Part shown: positions 49,801 through 58,880 of the stretch, in pieces
Layout: each line of letters starts with the position of its first letter
Numbering within the stretch: position 1 is the first letter of the stretch
From: Salinisphaera sp002433465
Lineage (GTDB): Bacteria; Pseudomonadota; Gammaproteobacteria; Nevskiales; Salinisphaeraceae
DNA length: 64,000 nucleotides
Direction: 5' to 3'
NCBI RefSeq assembly: GCF_040361435.1
Contig: NZ_APNL01000008.1
Location: 62,001 to 126,000 of the forward strand
The notes under the pieces: generated by a model
The model's database searches: none
What the model was told of the DNA's origin: nothing
Seen by the model: only the letters and a program-made list of their open reading frames with translations
Translations under genes and position numbers: made by a program

Positions 49801-52800
49801 AGCTTCTTCGATATCGGCGGCGATTCGCTGTCCTTGGTGGTTGCCCGCGGTCGTATCGCCCAGACCTACGGCGAGGCGCCGTCGATTGCCGAACTGTTCC
49901 AGTACGCGACCATCCGCAAGCTCGGCGAGCGCCTGGCCAGCGCCACGACACCCCCGGCCGCTGCCGAGGCGCCCGCCAAGACGGCCGTTCACGAGCAGCT
50001 GCCGACCGCGGACCGGCGTATCGCGATCGTGGGCATGGCCGGACGTTTTCCCGGCGCGGGCGATACCGATACGTTCTGGGCGAATCTTGTGGCCGGTGTG
50101 GAATCGATCACCCATTTCGACGCCGATGCGCTTCGCCCCCACGAGCCCGATATCGACGCGTTGTTCTCGCAGCCCGGTTTCGTTGCCGCCCGTGGCGTGC
50201 TCGACGATATCGAATACTTCGACGCGGCGTTTTTCGGCATCACCCCGCGCGAAGCCTCGTTGATCGATCCGCAGCAACGGCTGTGGCTCGAAACCGCGTG
50301 GACGGCGCTCGAACAGGCCGGCGTCGACCCGACCCGCGACGGCGCGCATGCCGGCGTGTTCGCCGGCGCCGGCTATCTGGAACCGTATCTGCTCCATAAC
50401 ATCCTGCACGACCGCGCCGCGATCGAGGATCAGGTGCGCATTCGCGGGGTGGAAAGCTTTACCGCCATGGTGTCCAACGACAAGGACTACCTGCCCACCC
50501 GTACCGCCTACAAATTCGGCCTGACCGGCCCGGCGCTCAATATTCAGACTGCCTGTTCTACCGGTCTGGTCGCAGTTCATCAGGCCTGCATGAGCCTTTT
50601 GGCGGGTGAATCGCGCCTGGCCATCGCCGGCGGCGTGTCCATTGGTCTGCCGCAGGCGCAGGGCTATTTCGCCCAGGAAGGCGGCATGGCCTCCCAGGAC
50701 GGACATGTACGCACCTTCGACGAGGGCGCCTGCGGGACGGTGTTCTCCAGCGGCCTGGGCGCACTGGTGCTCAAGCGCTATGACGATGCCGTCGCCGATG
50801 GCAGCGAAATTCTGGCCGTGATTCGTGGCAGCGCCATCAACAACGACGGCGCCGCCAAGATGAGTTTCACCGCGCCGAGCCCGGCCGGCCAGGCGGCGGT
50901 GGTGCATGCGGCACAGCGGGCGGCCGGGGTCAGCCCCGACGACATCGGCTATATCGAGGCGCATGGCACGGGCACGCCGCTGGGCGATCCGATCGAGGTG
51001 GAAGGGCTGGCCATGGCCTGGCGCAGCGGCGGCGCCAAGGGCGCGCCGGTATGGCTGGGCTCGGTCAAGCCCAACGTCGGCCATCTCGATTCCGCGGCCG
51101 GCGTCGCTGGCCTGGTTAAAACCGTGCATGCCGTTCGCGAAGGCCGACTGCCCGCGACGCTGCACTACAGGCGGCCCAATCCGCGTATCGATTTCGCATC
51201 GACCGCGTTCAAGGTGGTCGAACAGCTCACGCCCTGGCCATCGCAGCCCGAGCGCCCGCGTGTTGCCGGCGTGTCGTCGTTCGGCGTCGGCGGCACCAAC
51301 GCCCACGTGATCGTTGCCGAAGCCCCGCCGCGTGCGGCCAGCCACGCGCCGCCACGCGAGCCGCAGCTGCTGGTGCTTTCCGCACGTACGCCCACGGCAC
51401 TGGCGGCGCGCTGCACCGCGCTGGCCGAGTGGCTGAACCGGCACCCCGAGGCGATGCTCGCCGATGTGGCCTGGACGCTGGCCGTTGGCCGTGCCGCGAT
51501 GAGTCATCGTATTTCGATCGTGGCCACAACGGTCGCCGAGGCGGCCCAGGCGCTGGCCGGCGCGGCGCGGCGCAGTGCGAACCAGCCTGCCACCGAAGCC
51601 GACGCGCCGCCGCTGGCGTTCGTGTTTCCGGGGCAGGGCGCACAGTACCCGGGCATGGGGCGTGCGCTCTATGAAACGCCGGGCGTATTCCGCGACAGCA
51701 TAGACCGACTGGCCGGGCAGCTGGAGCAGCCTCTCGGTCTCGATATCCGGACACTGATTACCCCCGAGCCGGCGGCGCTCGAGACCGCGGCGCAGCGCCT
51801 CAACGATACCGCCATTACCCAGCCGGCGATCTTCACCATCGAACTGGCATTGGCTTATCAATGGCGAGCCTGGGGTGTGGAGCCCGATATGCTGGTGGGC
51901 CACAGCGTGGGCGAATTCGCCGCGGCCGTGCTCGCGGGCGTATTCAGCGAAGACGATGCCTGTCAGCTCATTGCCACGCGTGCGCGGCTAATGGCGGATC
52001 AGGCGCCGGGCGCCATGCTGGCGGTGCATGCAGCCGCCGATAAACTCGAGGCATACCTCGATGACAGGGTCGAGGTCAGCGCCATCAATGCCCCCGAGCT
52101 GTGCGTGGTTTCCGGCACGCACGCCGCGATCGATACGCTCGCGCAGCGCCTCGACAACGCCGACATACGCAATACCCGGCTCGCCACCTCACATGCATTC
52201 CACAGCCGTGCAATGGCCGCGGCCATGGCGCCTCTGAAAGCCGCGGTCGCCGCGATCACCCGGTCCCCGGCACGCCGGCCGGTGGTATCGACGCTGACCG
52301 GCGCGCTGCTGGCCGACGACGATATGTGCGCACCCGACTACTGGTCGCGCCAGATGCGCCAGGCAGTACGCTTCGCGCCCGCGATCGAAACCGCCCATCG
52401 ACAGCTCGAGCCGGTGTTTGTCGAATGCGGGCCCGGCGGCCAGCTCACGGCAGCAATTGGCCAGCAGAACGGCACGGGGTCGCCGTTGTCGGCCGTGCCC
52501 AGCCAGGGGGGGCCGCGCGACGACACCCCAGCCGATGTGGCCCTGCTCAAGGCCCTTGGCGCGCTGTGGCAGATGGGTGTGACCCCGGACTGGGCCGGCG
52601 TGTTCGGCCACGGGCAATCACCGCGCCAACGCCTGCATCTGCCGACCTATCCGTTTGAACGCAAGCGCTACTGGATCGATCCGCCGCAGCGCGGATCGCA
52701 GCACACCGCGCCGCCGGCGGCTGCCGACAGCTTGCCCATCTCCTCCAACGAGACCGTCATGCCCGTACCCGATCGCGTACCCGAACTGCGTGCGCGCCTG

Positions 52801-55800
52801 CGCACGCTGTTCCATGACCTTTCCGGCATCGATATTGACCAGGAACTCGCCGGGCGTACCTTTGCCGGGCTCGGCATGGACTCGATGTTCCTGACCCAGG
52901 CAGCGGCCGAAATTTCTCGCACGTTTGGCGTCAACGTCCGTTTTCGAGACCTGCTCGAACGCCTGGAAACGCTCGATGCGTTGGCCGTGCATCTGGACAC
53001 GCAGATGCCGCCGCCCGCTCAGCCGGCGCCGGCGCAGGCTGTACCCGCCCAGCCGACGGCAACACAGCCCACGGCGATGCAGCCAGCCACCGTACCCGGC
53101 GCATCGGCGCCTGCGGGACCGCCGCAGCCGGCAGCCTGGACGTCTTCGTCTCAGGCAGCGAACACGCCTGCAGGCAGCGATACCCACCGTATCGTCGAAC
53201 AGCAGCTGGCGCTGATGCAGCAGCAGCTGGCCCTGCTCGGCGCCGCTCCGGCCGCGACGCCTGTCGCCCAGCCAACACCCGACGTCCCGCCCGCGGCACC
53301 AAACCATTCCAGCGGCGACACCGGCACCGCCGTGGCCCTGCACGGCCGCCCCCAGGCCAGCCAGTCGAGCGGGCAGAGGGGCCGGTTCGGGCCTTACAAG
53401 CCGGTGGCGATCGGCAGCGCCACGACACTGACCGCCGCCCAGCGTGACTTCATCGCGGCGCTGACCACGCGCCTGAGACAACGCACGCCGTCATCGCGTG
53501 CACTGGCCGAAAGCGGGCCGCGCCACATGGCCGATCCGCGGCACGTGGTCGGCTTTCATCGCGACTGGAAGGGACTGACCTACCAGATCGCCATGCAGGC
53601 CAGCGAGGGCGCCCGACTCACCGATATCGACGGCAACGACTACATCGACGTCACCATGAGTCTGGGCGTGGCGTTTCTCGGCCACGGGCATCCGGCGGTT
53701 CGCCAGGCCGTCCACGCCCAGCTCGATTGCGGTATCGAACTGGGCCCCCAGATGCCCACAGCCCCGCGCGTTGCCGAGCGGCTGTGTCGCTTGACCGGAC
53801 ACGAGCGCGCCACCTTCACCACCACCGGCTCGGAGGCGGTCATGGCCGCTCTGCGCTGTGCCCGTACCATCACTGGTCGGCATACCGTGGTGTATTTCAC
53901 CGGTGACTACCACGGCACCTTCGACGAAGTCCTGGGCCGTGCCCATGTGACCGGCGATCAGCTGCGTACGCGCCCGGGCGTGCCGGGTGCGGCCCGGCAT
54001 AGCGTCGACGACGTGATGGTGCTGGACTACGGCACCCAGGAATCGCTATCGATTCTGCGTGAGCACGCCGACCGGCTCGCGGCGGTGCTGGTGGAGCCGG
54101 TGCAGAGCCGGCATCCGGATCATCAGCCCGAAGCCTTCGTGAAGGAGCTTCGACGTATCACCGCACAATCCGGCACGGCGTTGATTCTGGACGAGATGAT
54201 CACCGGATTTCGCTGTGCGCCCGGCGGCATCAACCGGCGCTGGGATATCGGCGCCGACATGTGTACCTACGGCAAGATTCTCGGCGGCGGCATGCCCATT
54301 GGCGCGCTGGCCGGCAGCGCCCGCTGGCTGGATGCAATCGACGGCGGGCGCTGGCGCTTCGACGACGACTCCGTGCCCGAAGCAGCCATGACGTTTTTTG
54401 CCGGCACCCATGTCCGGCATCCGCTGGCCATGGCGGCCGCCGATGTCGTACTCGACTGGATCGAGACCGATGCCGGCGCGTCCCAGCGGGCGCTGGATGC
54501 GGCCACCGCCGGTTTCGCCCAGCGCGTCAATCGGGCGATGGAGGCAGGCGGCGTGCCGCTTCGTATTCGCCATTTTTCGTCCTGGTTCCGTTTCGATACG
54601 CCCCCGGACCAGCCTTTGGCCGTGCTGTTGGCGCCGTGGCTGGTCGCACACGGCGTGTACGTCCGCGACGCCGCTCAAAACTGCTTTTTCTCGATCGCCC
54701 ATACCGAAGACGATATCGCCACCGTGGAACGGGCGATTCTCGACGGCGTGGCGGCGATGGTTGAGGCGGGCGCCTTGCCGGGCGAGCCGGGCGCCTTGGG
54801 CGCCCAGCCGGGCGGTCGCAATGCCGCCGATACGCATGGCCTGGCGGTTGGCGAGGCAATGCCCTTGATCGAGGCCCAGCGCGAGATCTGGCTGGCCCAG
54901 CAGGTAGACCCCGACGTGGCCGCGGCCTATAACCAGGTGTGTCGCCTGCGGCTGAAAGGCTCGCTCGACCATGTCGCGTTCACGGCTGCCGTCGGGGCAG
55001 CCGCTGCGAGGCACGAGGCCCTGTCGCTGCGTTTTACGGCGGACGGCGAAAGCCAGTATCGGGCCGGCGATGCGCGGCTTGTGGATTTGCACTGGGTCGA
55101 TCAGCGCGATCGCGAGCAGCCCCAGCATGAAGCCGATACCGCGATCGGCGCCATGAGCGATCGCATACTCGACCTATCGGATCCGGGCACCGCGCTGGCC
55201 GAAGTGGCAGTGCACCGGGTCGCCGACGATCGCTACGACGTCGGCGTGATGTTGCATCACCTGGTGTGCGACGGCTGGTCGTCGATGCTGTTCTTCCGCG
55301 ATCTGAGCGCTCTGTACGCGGCCAAACTCGAACACAGAGCGCCGGCGCTGCCCGCCGCGGTGCCGTTCTCACAGCATGTACAGGCACTCGTCGCCCGCGA
55401 TGCCGGGCCCGATCTGGCCTGGTGGCGCGAGCTCTATGCGAGCCCGCCGCCGCCGCTGAGCCTGCCGACCCGTGGCGCTCGCCCGGTACCACGCCGGGCT
55501 GATGGATCGACCCTGCGTCATCGCCTGTCGGACGCGGTGACCGAACGCGTTACCGCCGTTGCCACCGAGCGTTCGATCACCCGCTATGCCGTGACCTTCG
55601 CCGCCTTCGCCGCGCTGGTCATGCGCCTGACCGGCCAGCGCGATATCGTGATCGCCATGCCGGTGGCCGGGCAGGTGCTGGAAGGACAGACCGAGCTTTT
55701 CGGTCACTGTGTGCAGACGCTGCCGCTACGGCTCACCGCGACCGACAATGCCTCGTTCGCCGATCTGCTCGCCACGGTACGCCGCATGATCAGCGGCGCG

Positions 55801-58086
55801 AGCGCGCATGCCGGGGCCACCTTCGGTCAGATTCTGCGTGAGGTGCCCGGTCCGCGTGATCCGTCACGCCTGCCGCTGGCCGAGATCGTGTTCAACTGTG
55901 CCCCGGATGATGGCCATCCCGTCATGCCCGGTCTGACCAGCACCCTCGACGAGCCGGTCAAGACCACGACCCAGTTCGACCTGCATTTCGATCTGGAAAT
56001 CGGCGAGGCGGAATGGTGGATCGACTGCGATTACGCCACCGCGCTGTTCGATGCCGACATGATGGGCGCCTGGCTGGCCGACTACGAGGCGGTGCTCGCC
56101 GCGGTGGTTGACGATATCGACGTGGCTGTCGATGCGCTGCCGGTCCGTGCGGCGGTGCGCGACGACCCCGGCGCGCACTTCAATCCGCCGGCACTGCCGC
56201 TCGATACGAACGCGGATCTGGTGACGGCGCTGGGCCGGGCAGCGGCCGCTAATCCGAACGGCATCGCCATCGCCCATGCCAGCGGCGACTGGGACTACGC
56301 AGCTCTGGCGCAGGCGTCCGATCGTATCGCGGCCGCACTGGCCGAGCGCGGTGTGGGCCCGGGCGATCGCGTCGGGCTGTGCGCGCCGCGCACGCCGGCG
56401 TTGATTGCAGCGATACTGGGCGTGCTCAAGGCCGGGGCGGCCTATGTGCCCATGGATCCGACCTATCCGAGCGAGCGTCTGCGTTTCACCGCCGAGGACA
56501 GCGCGGTCGCGCTTACCCTGGTCGACCAGCCTGAGCGGACGTTGGCCGATGCGCCGTCGCTAAGCCTGGAAGCGGCCATGGCCGCGACCGGGCCGGTGCC
56601 CGAGCCGGGCGTCGACGGCGAGCGCGAGGCGTACGTGATCTATACCTCGGGCTCGACCGGTCGGCCCAAGGGAGTGTCGGTGCGCCATCGTAACGTCATG
56701 GCGTTTCTGGCCTGGGCGAAACAGGCGTTGGACGATGCCGAAATCGAACGCATGCTCGCCTCGGCCTCGATCTGTTTCGATTTTTCGGTGTTCGAGCTGT
56801 TCGTGCCGCTGTCTCGCGGCAAAACCGTCGTGCTGGTGGACGATTTGCTGGCGCTGGTCAATCCGCTGGCGACACCGCCAACGCTGGTCAGTGGCGTGCC
56901 GTCGGCTTTTGCAGCGCTATTACGCCACGTTGAACTGCCGGCCAGCGTGCGCACGGTGTTCGTCGGCGGTGAACCGCTGCGCCGGGATCTGGTGGCGAAA
57001 CTCGAGGCCCAGCCGGGCATGACTCGAGTCATGGAGTGCTATGGCCCGACCGAAACGACCGTATTCGCAACGGTGGGGGAACGCCATGCCGACGGTCCGC
57101 AAACCATCGGGCCGCCGATCCCCGGCTGGCGTGCCTGTATTGTCGACGCCCAGGATCGACCGGTCGCCGTCGGGGAGACCGGCGAGCTGCTGGTAGGCGG
57201 GGCCGGTGTGAGCGCCGGCTATGTCGGCCGCGACGCGCTGACCGCCGAGCGTTTCACACCGGACCCGGACGGCGGCCCCGGCGCACGGCGTTATCGCACC
57301 GGCGATCTATGTCGCTGGCGCGACGATGGCCGGATCGAGTTCGTCGGCCGTGCCGATACCCAGGTCAAGCTGCGCGGCTATCGCATCGAGCTGGGCGAAA
57401 TCGAGACCGCCCTCACCACCCACCCGGCGGTCGAAGAAGCCGTGGTGGGCGTACGTTCGGCCGGCGAGGGCGACGACCAGCTCGTGGCGTGGTGGAAGCC
57501 AGCGGTCGGCCATAAGGATGTCGAACCGACCGCTTTGCGGCGGTATCTGCGCGAGCGTCTGCCGCTGCATATGGTTGCCCAGCAGTTCGTGGTTCAGAGC
57601 GCGTGGCCGCGCCTGGCCAACGGCAAGATCGATCGCAACGCGCTCGTTGACCCGTTCGAGCAGACGCGCAACGAAGAGGCGACTCCGCGGGTGGATGCAG
57701 CTGCCGTGGATGCCGTCGCCGCGCTATGGGCCGAGGCCCTCGGCCATGACATAGCGCCCGGCGCACAGGATACGTTCATCGATATGGGCGGCCATTCCCT
57801 GCTGGCCGTACGTGCGGTAGCAGCAGCCCGAGAGCGGCACGGCGTGGAAGTGCCGGTACGGGCGATGATGCTCGACAGTCTGGCCCAGCTGGCAATGCGG
57901 ATGGCCAGCACGAACCCGGCCCAACCCGTGGCGCCGGCCGCTGATCAGCCAGCGTCGAGCGTGGAATCCAGTGCAGTATCGGCCGAATCGGATCCGCAGG
58001 GCGACGACAGGAAAGACGGCGAGGGCGACCCGGGCAGCCGCCGCGACGGTCTGATGGCGCGCCTGGGCCTGACGCGGCCGTCCTGA
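46813..58086 (+). CDS. Hybrid NRPS-PKS megasynthase with in-line aminotransferase
   Basis: A 3757-residue multimodular enzyme. Domains in order: condensation C1 (about 8-430; HHLVMDG from His139), adenylation A1 (about 460-965; TSGSSGQPKG near 612), carrier T1 (Ser1005 in GGDSL), ketosynthase KS (about 1070-1500; Cys1248 in ACSTG, His1384 in EAHGTGT, His1424 in GHLDSAAG), acyltransferase AT (about 1595-1890; Ser1698 in GHSVGE, HAFH at 1794-1797, the malonyl-CoA type), carrier ACP (Ser2024 in GLGMDS), an Ala/Pro/Gln-rich linker (about 2070-2190), class III PLP aminotransferase (about 2200-2640; Lys2488 in TYGKILGGG), C2 (HHLVCDG from His2815), A2 (about 3140-3620), T2 (Ser3662 in GGHSL). No KR, DH, ER, E, TE or reductase domain is seen. 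Predicted logic: an aminoacyl unit on T1 is extended by malonate, the beta-ketone is transaminated to a beta-amine, and A2 supplies a further amino acid. The A1 pocket residues read roughly D-I-L-A-M-G-M-V-W-K, close to a glycine-type code; A2 (D-F-F-G-F-G-C-V-F-K) is unassigned. C1 at the N-terminus may accept an acyl starter. No ribosome-binding site is evident before ATG 46813, yet the C1 fold needs this start. Confidence 0.93.
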   Translation: MSAPRDIAEYAPTPTQQGMILQAIAAPDSPVNVEQFVVRVQGGFDPDRFAAAWRRLIERHETLRARYSWQVDGSARCIIQDSATLSVQVHDARDWSAAEIDAFVETDFHTPIDLSAAPMFRFACLNLGDGEWRLLWSFHHLVMDGRSVVLAIDEFFAYYDAFSRGDEAPTLELPQPPRRLFEWHAARNGEADRQFWREYLNGVPNAPLLTSLYSKAPPNAAIAPRSERAVAYLSRETTARLSALVGERGIGWSALVESLWAILLWRHTGATDLTFGVTRSGRQGGLPDPKRMIALLINTTPTRASLGADVTLRDFLRARRQDQRLTHAHQHLGLLGIQRASGTGRGSMDSIVIYDHQTIDAAVARYKRGHHWQFDLRGHTGYPLALFAYGGERLTLDLSYDPAHFDADTANRLVERLVRLAEAAGEQGGDAPLAALDWLAPGDRERLVTHWQPQPTPLPAERSIDEAVAGRARAEPQRIALCCEDRELSYAALDAGIDALVARLVQRGVKPRDHVAIFLPRSEHLVIAALAVQRLGAAYVPCDPTHPSSRLARVFDVARPVCVITQGAVAGALPDNAPARVDIDVEAQGSAPNPTPARVAVKPDDTAYVIFTSGSSGQPKGVVLTHANVMNFLQSMIERPGIFRDDCLLAVTTLSFDIAVLELFAPLLVGARVVIARDPDIFDGLRLARLIETNGVNRLQATPSTWRLLRLADWAAPDGFTAMVGGEPMDAVLARDLLTSATGEFALWNMYGPTETTVWSTCERVLDSEDIGIGRPIANTRCHVVDARGALVAPGVVGELYIGGTGVAAGYLDDPERTAAAFINWSPGDGIAPERTYRTGDLARWDVDADGRGRLKCLGRSDDQIKIRGHRIEPGEIETALTAHASVAQAVVRLVGDPAPRLVAYVRLKTAFDEDALRAHVSARLPSVMCPNVYMPMDSFPLTANGKVDRRSLPLPDLALDSASARSYIAPRSEIEKTLAEIWTEVTGVPRPGIDDSFFDIGGDSLSLVVARGRIAQTYGEAPSIAELFQYATIRKLGERLASATTPPAAAEAPAKTAVHEQLPTADRRIAIVGMAGRFPGAGDTDTFWANLVAGVESITHFDADALRPHEPDIDALFSQPGFVAARGVLDDIEYFDAAFFGITPREASLIDPQQRLWLETAWTALEQAGVDPTRDGAHAGVFAGAGYLEPYLLHNILHDRAAIEDQVRIRGVESFTAMVSNDKDYLPTRTAYKFGLTGPALNIQTACSTGLVAVHQACMSLLAGESRLAIAGGVSIGLPQAQGYFAQEGGMASQDGHVRTFDEGACGTVFSSGLGALVLKRYDDAVADGSEILAVIRGSAINNDGAAKMSFTAPSPAGQAAVVHAAQRAAGVSPDDIGYIEAHGTGTPLGDPIEVEGLAMAWRSGGAKGAPVWLGSVKPNVGHLDSAAGVAGLVKTVHAVREGRLPATLHYRRPNPRIDFASTAFKVVEQLTPWPSQPERPRVAGVSSFGVGGTNAHVIVAEAPPRAASHAPPREPQLLVLSARTPTALAARCTALAEWLNRHPEAMLADVAWTLAVGRAAMSHRISIVATTVAEAAQALAGAARRSANQPATEADAPPLAFVFPGQGAQYPGMGRALYETPGVFRDSIDRLAGQLEQPLGLDIRTLITPEPAALETAAQRLNDTAITQPAIFTIELALAYQWRAWGVEPDMLVGHSVGEFAAAVLAGVFSEDDACQLIATRARLMADQAPGAMLAVHAAADKLEAYLDDRVEVSAINAPELCVVSGTHAAIDTLAQRLDNADIRNTRLATSHAFHSRAMAAAMAPLKAAVAAITRSPARRPVVSTLTGALLADDDMCAPDYWSRQMRQAVRFAPAIETAHRQLEPVFVECGPGGQLTAAIGQQNGTGSPLSAVPSQGGPRDDTPADVALLKALGALWQMGVTPDWAGVFGHGQSPRQRLHLPTYPFERKRYWIDPPQRGSQHTAPPAAADSLPISSNETVMPVPDRVPELRARLRTLFHDLSGIDIDQELAGRTFAGLGMDSMFLTQAAAEISRTFGVNVRFRDLLERLETLDALAVHLDTQMPPPAQPAPAQAVPAQPTATQPTAMQPATVPGASAPAGPPQPAAWTSSSQAANTPAGSDTHRIVEQQLALMQQQLALLGAAPAATPVAQPTPDVPPAAPNHSSGDTGTAVALHGRPQASQSSGQRGRFGPYKPVAIGSATTLTAAQRDFIAALTTRLRQRTPSSRALAESGPRHMADPRHVVGFHRDWKGLTYQIAMQASEGARLTDIDGNDYIDVTMSLGVAFLGHGHPAVRQAVHAQLDCGIELGPQMPTAPRVAERLCRLTGHERATFTTTGSEAVMAALRCARTITGRHTVVYFTGDYHGTFDEVLGRAHVTGDQLRTRPGVPGAARHSVDDVMVLDYGTQESLSILREHADRLAAVLVEPVQSRHPDHQPEAFVKELRRITAQSGTALILDEMITGFRCAPGGINRRWDIGADMCTYGKILGGGMPIGALAGSARWLDAIDGGRWRFDDDSVPEAAMTFFAGTHVRHPLAMAAADVVLDWIETDAGASQRALDAATAGFAQRVNRAMEAGGVPLRIRHFSSWFRFDTPPDQPLAVLLAPWLVAHGVYVRDAAQNCFFSIAHTEDDIATVERAILDGVAAMVEAGALPGEPGALGAQPGGRNAADTHGLAVGEAMPLIEAQREIWLAQQVDPDVAAAYNQVCRLRLKGSLDHVAFTAAVGAAAARHEALSLRFTADGESQYRAGDARLVDLHWVDQRDREQPQHEADTAIGAMSDRILDLSDPGTALAEVAVHRVADDRYDVGVMLHHLVCDGWSSMLFFRDLSALYAAKLEHRAPALPAAVPFSQHVQALVARDAGPDLAWWRELYASPPPPLSLPTRGARPVPRRADGSTLRHRLSDAVTERVTAVATERSITRYAVTFAAFAALVMRLTGQRDIVIAMPVAGQVLEGQTELFGHCVQTLPLRLTATDNASFADLLATVRRMISGASAHAGATFGQILREVPGPRDPSRLPLAEIVFNCAPDDGHPVMPGLTSTLDEPVKTTTQFDLHFDLEIGEAEWWIDCDYATALFDADMMGAWLADYEAVLAAVVDDIDVAVDALPVRAAVRDDPGAHFNPPALPLDTNADLVTALGRAAAANPNGIAIAHASGDWDYAALAQASDRIAAALAERGVGPGDRVGLCAPRTPALIAAILGVLKAGAAYVPMDPTYPSERLRFTAEDSAVALTLVDQPERTLADAPSLSLEAAMAATGPVPEPGVDGEREAYVIYTSGSTGRPKGVSVRHRNVMAFLAWAKQALDDAEIERMLASASICFDFSVFELFVPLSRGKTVVLVDDLLALVNPLATPPTLVSGVPSAFAALLRHVELPASVRTVFVGGEPLRRDLVAKLEAQPGMTRVMECYGPTETTVFATVGERHADGPQTIGPPIPGWRACIVDAQDRPVAVGETGELLVGGAGVSAGYVGRDALTAERFTPDPDGGPGARRYRTGDLCRWRDDGRIEFVGRADTQVKLRGYRIELGEIETALTTHPAVEEAVVGVRSAGEGDDQLVAWWKPAVGHKDVEPTALRRYLRERLPLHMVAQQFVVQSAWPRLANGKIDRNALVDPFEQTRNEEATPRVDAAAVDAVAALWAEALGHDIAPGAQDTFIDMGGHSLLAVRAVAAARERHGVEVPVRAMMLDSLAQLAMRMASTNPAQPVAPAADQPASSVESSAVSAESDPQGDDRKDGEGDPGSRRDGLMARLGLTRPS

Positions 58087-58087
58087 G

Positions 58088-58879
58088 GTGGCGATGCAGC
58101 CGTTCTTTTTCGGTGCCGGCGGCGCGCTCTACGGCGCCTACCATCAGCCGCCGGCGCATGCGCCGGGCCCGGAAACCGCTCTATTGATCTGTCAGGGGAT
58201 CGGCTACGAGTATATGCGGGCCTATCGGGCCTGCTGGCAGCTCGCCGAAACGGCGGCCGCGCGCAATGCGCATGTGCTGCGTTTCGACTATGCCTGTACC
58301 GGTGAAAGCCATGGTCGCCAGCACGAAGCCAGCTGGGCGCGTTGGGTCGCCAATACCGGCGAAGCCATTGCCTGGCTGCGCGACACCACCGCGCTGTCGC
58401 ATGTCCGGATTGTCGGGGTACGGGTCGGGGCATTGATCGCGGCCGCTGCGAGCGCCCAGACGCGCGAGCGCCGACGGCTGCTGTTCTGGGATCCGGTGGT
58501 CGACGGCGAAACCTATCTCAAGCAGATCGCGGTGATGCACGAAAGCCAGACGCACAACATGAACCGGTATCGGCCATCTCGCCATCATCATGCCGAGCGT
58601 GGCGGCGACGAGTATCTGGGCTTTCACTGGCCGTCGCCGGTGGTCGACGAACTCGCCCGCGTGCAGCTCATGAACTATGCCGAGACGCGAACGGACGACT
58701 GGGATCTGGCCTTGAGCCCCGGCGAGTCGCCCCAGCCGGTCATCGATACGGTCAGCGCCCGTGGCGGCCAAATCATCGAGATGCCCGAGGCGATGGACTG
58801 GATGGACATACGCGCGCAGTACCGTCGAGTCGCACTGCCGCAGTCGGCCCAGCCCATGCTCGACCGGGTGCTCGCCTGA
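58088..58879 (+). CDS. Exosortase-A-type alpha/beta hydrolase (no Ser nucleophile)
   Basis: A 263-residue alpha/beta-hydrolase-fold protein resembling the hydrolase 2 group found with exosortase A loci. It shows LLICQGIGYEYMRAYRACWQ, VLRFDYACTGESHG and the elbow VGVRVGALIAA. In the elbow the GxSxG serine is replaced by Arg (GVRVG), which I recall as usual in this group, so normal esterase chemistry is doubtful. It starts right after the megasynthase stop (GTG 58088, alternative ATG 58094), so co-transcription is likely. A role in handling or releasing the megasynthase product is inferred from position only. Confidence 0.75.
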   Translation: MAMQPFFFGAGGALYGAYHQPPAHAPGPETALLICQGIGYEYMRAYRACWQLAETAAARNAHVLRFDYACTGESHGRQHEASWARWVANTGEAIAWLRDTTALSHVRIVGVRVGALIAAAASAQTRERRRLLFWDPVVDGETYLKQIAVMHESQTHNMNRYRPSRHHHAERGGDEYLGFHWPSPVVDELARVQLMNYAETRTDDWDLALSPGESPQPVIDTVSARGGQIIEMPEAMDWMDIRAQYRRVALPQSAQPMLDRVLA

Positions 58880-58880
58880 G

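Noticed and set aside
49051..51903. 950-codon minus-strand frame inside the megasynthase
   Set aside because: A GC-driven antisense open frame; composition is Arg/His/Gly-rich without domains, and the plus strand carries well-conserved A, T and KS motifs.
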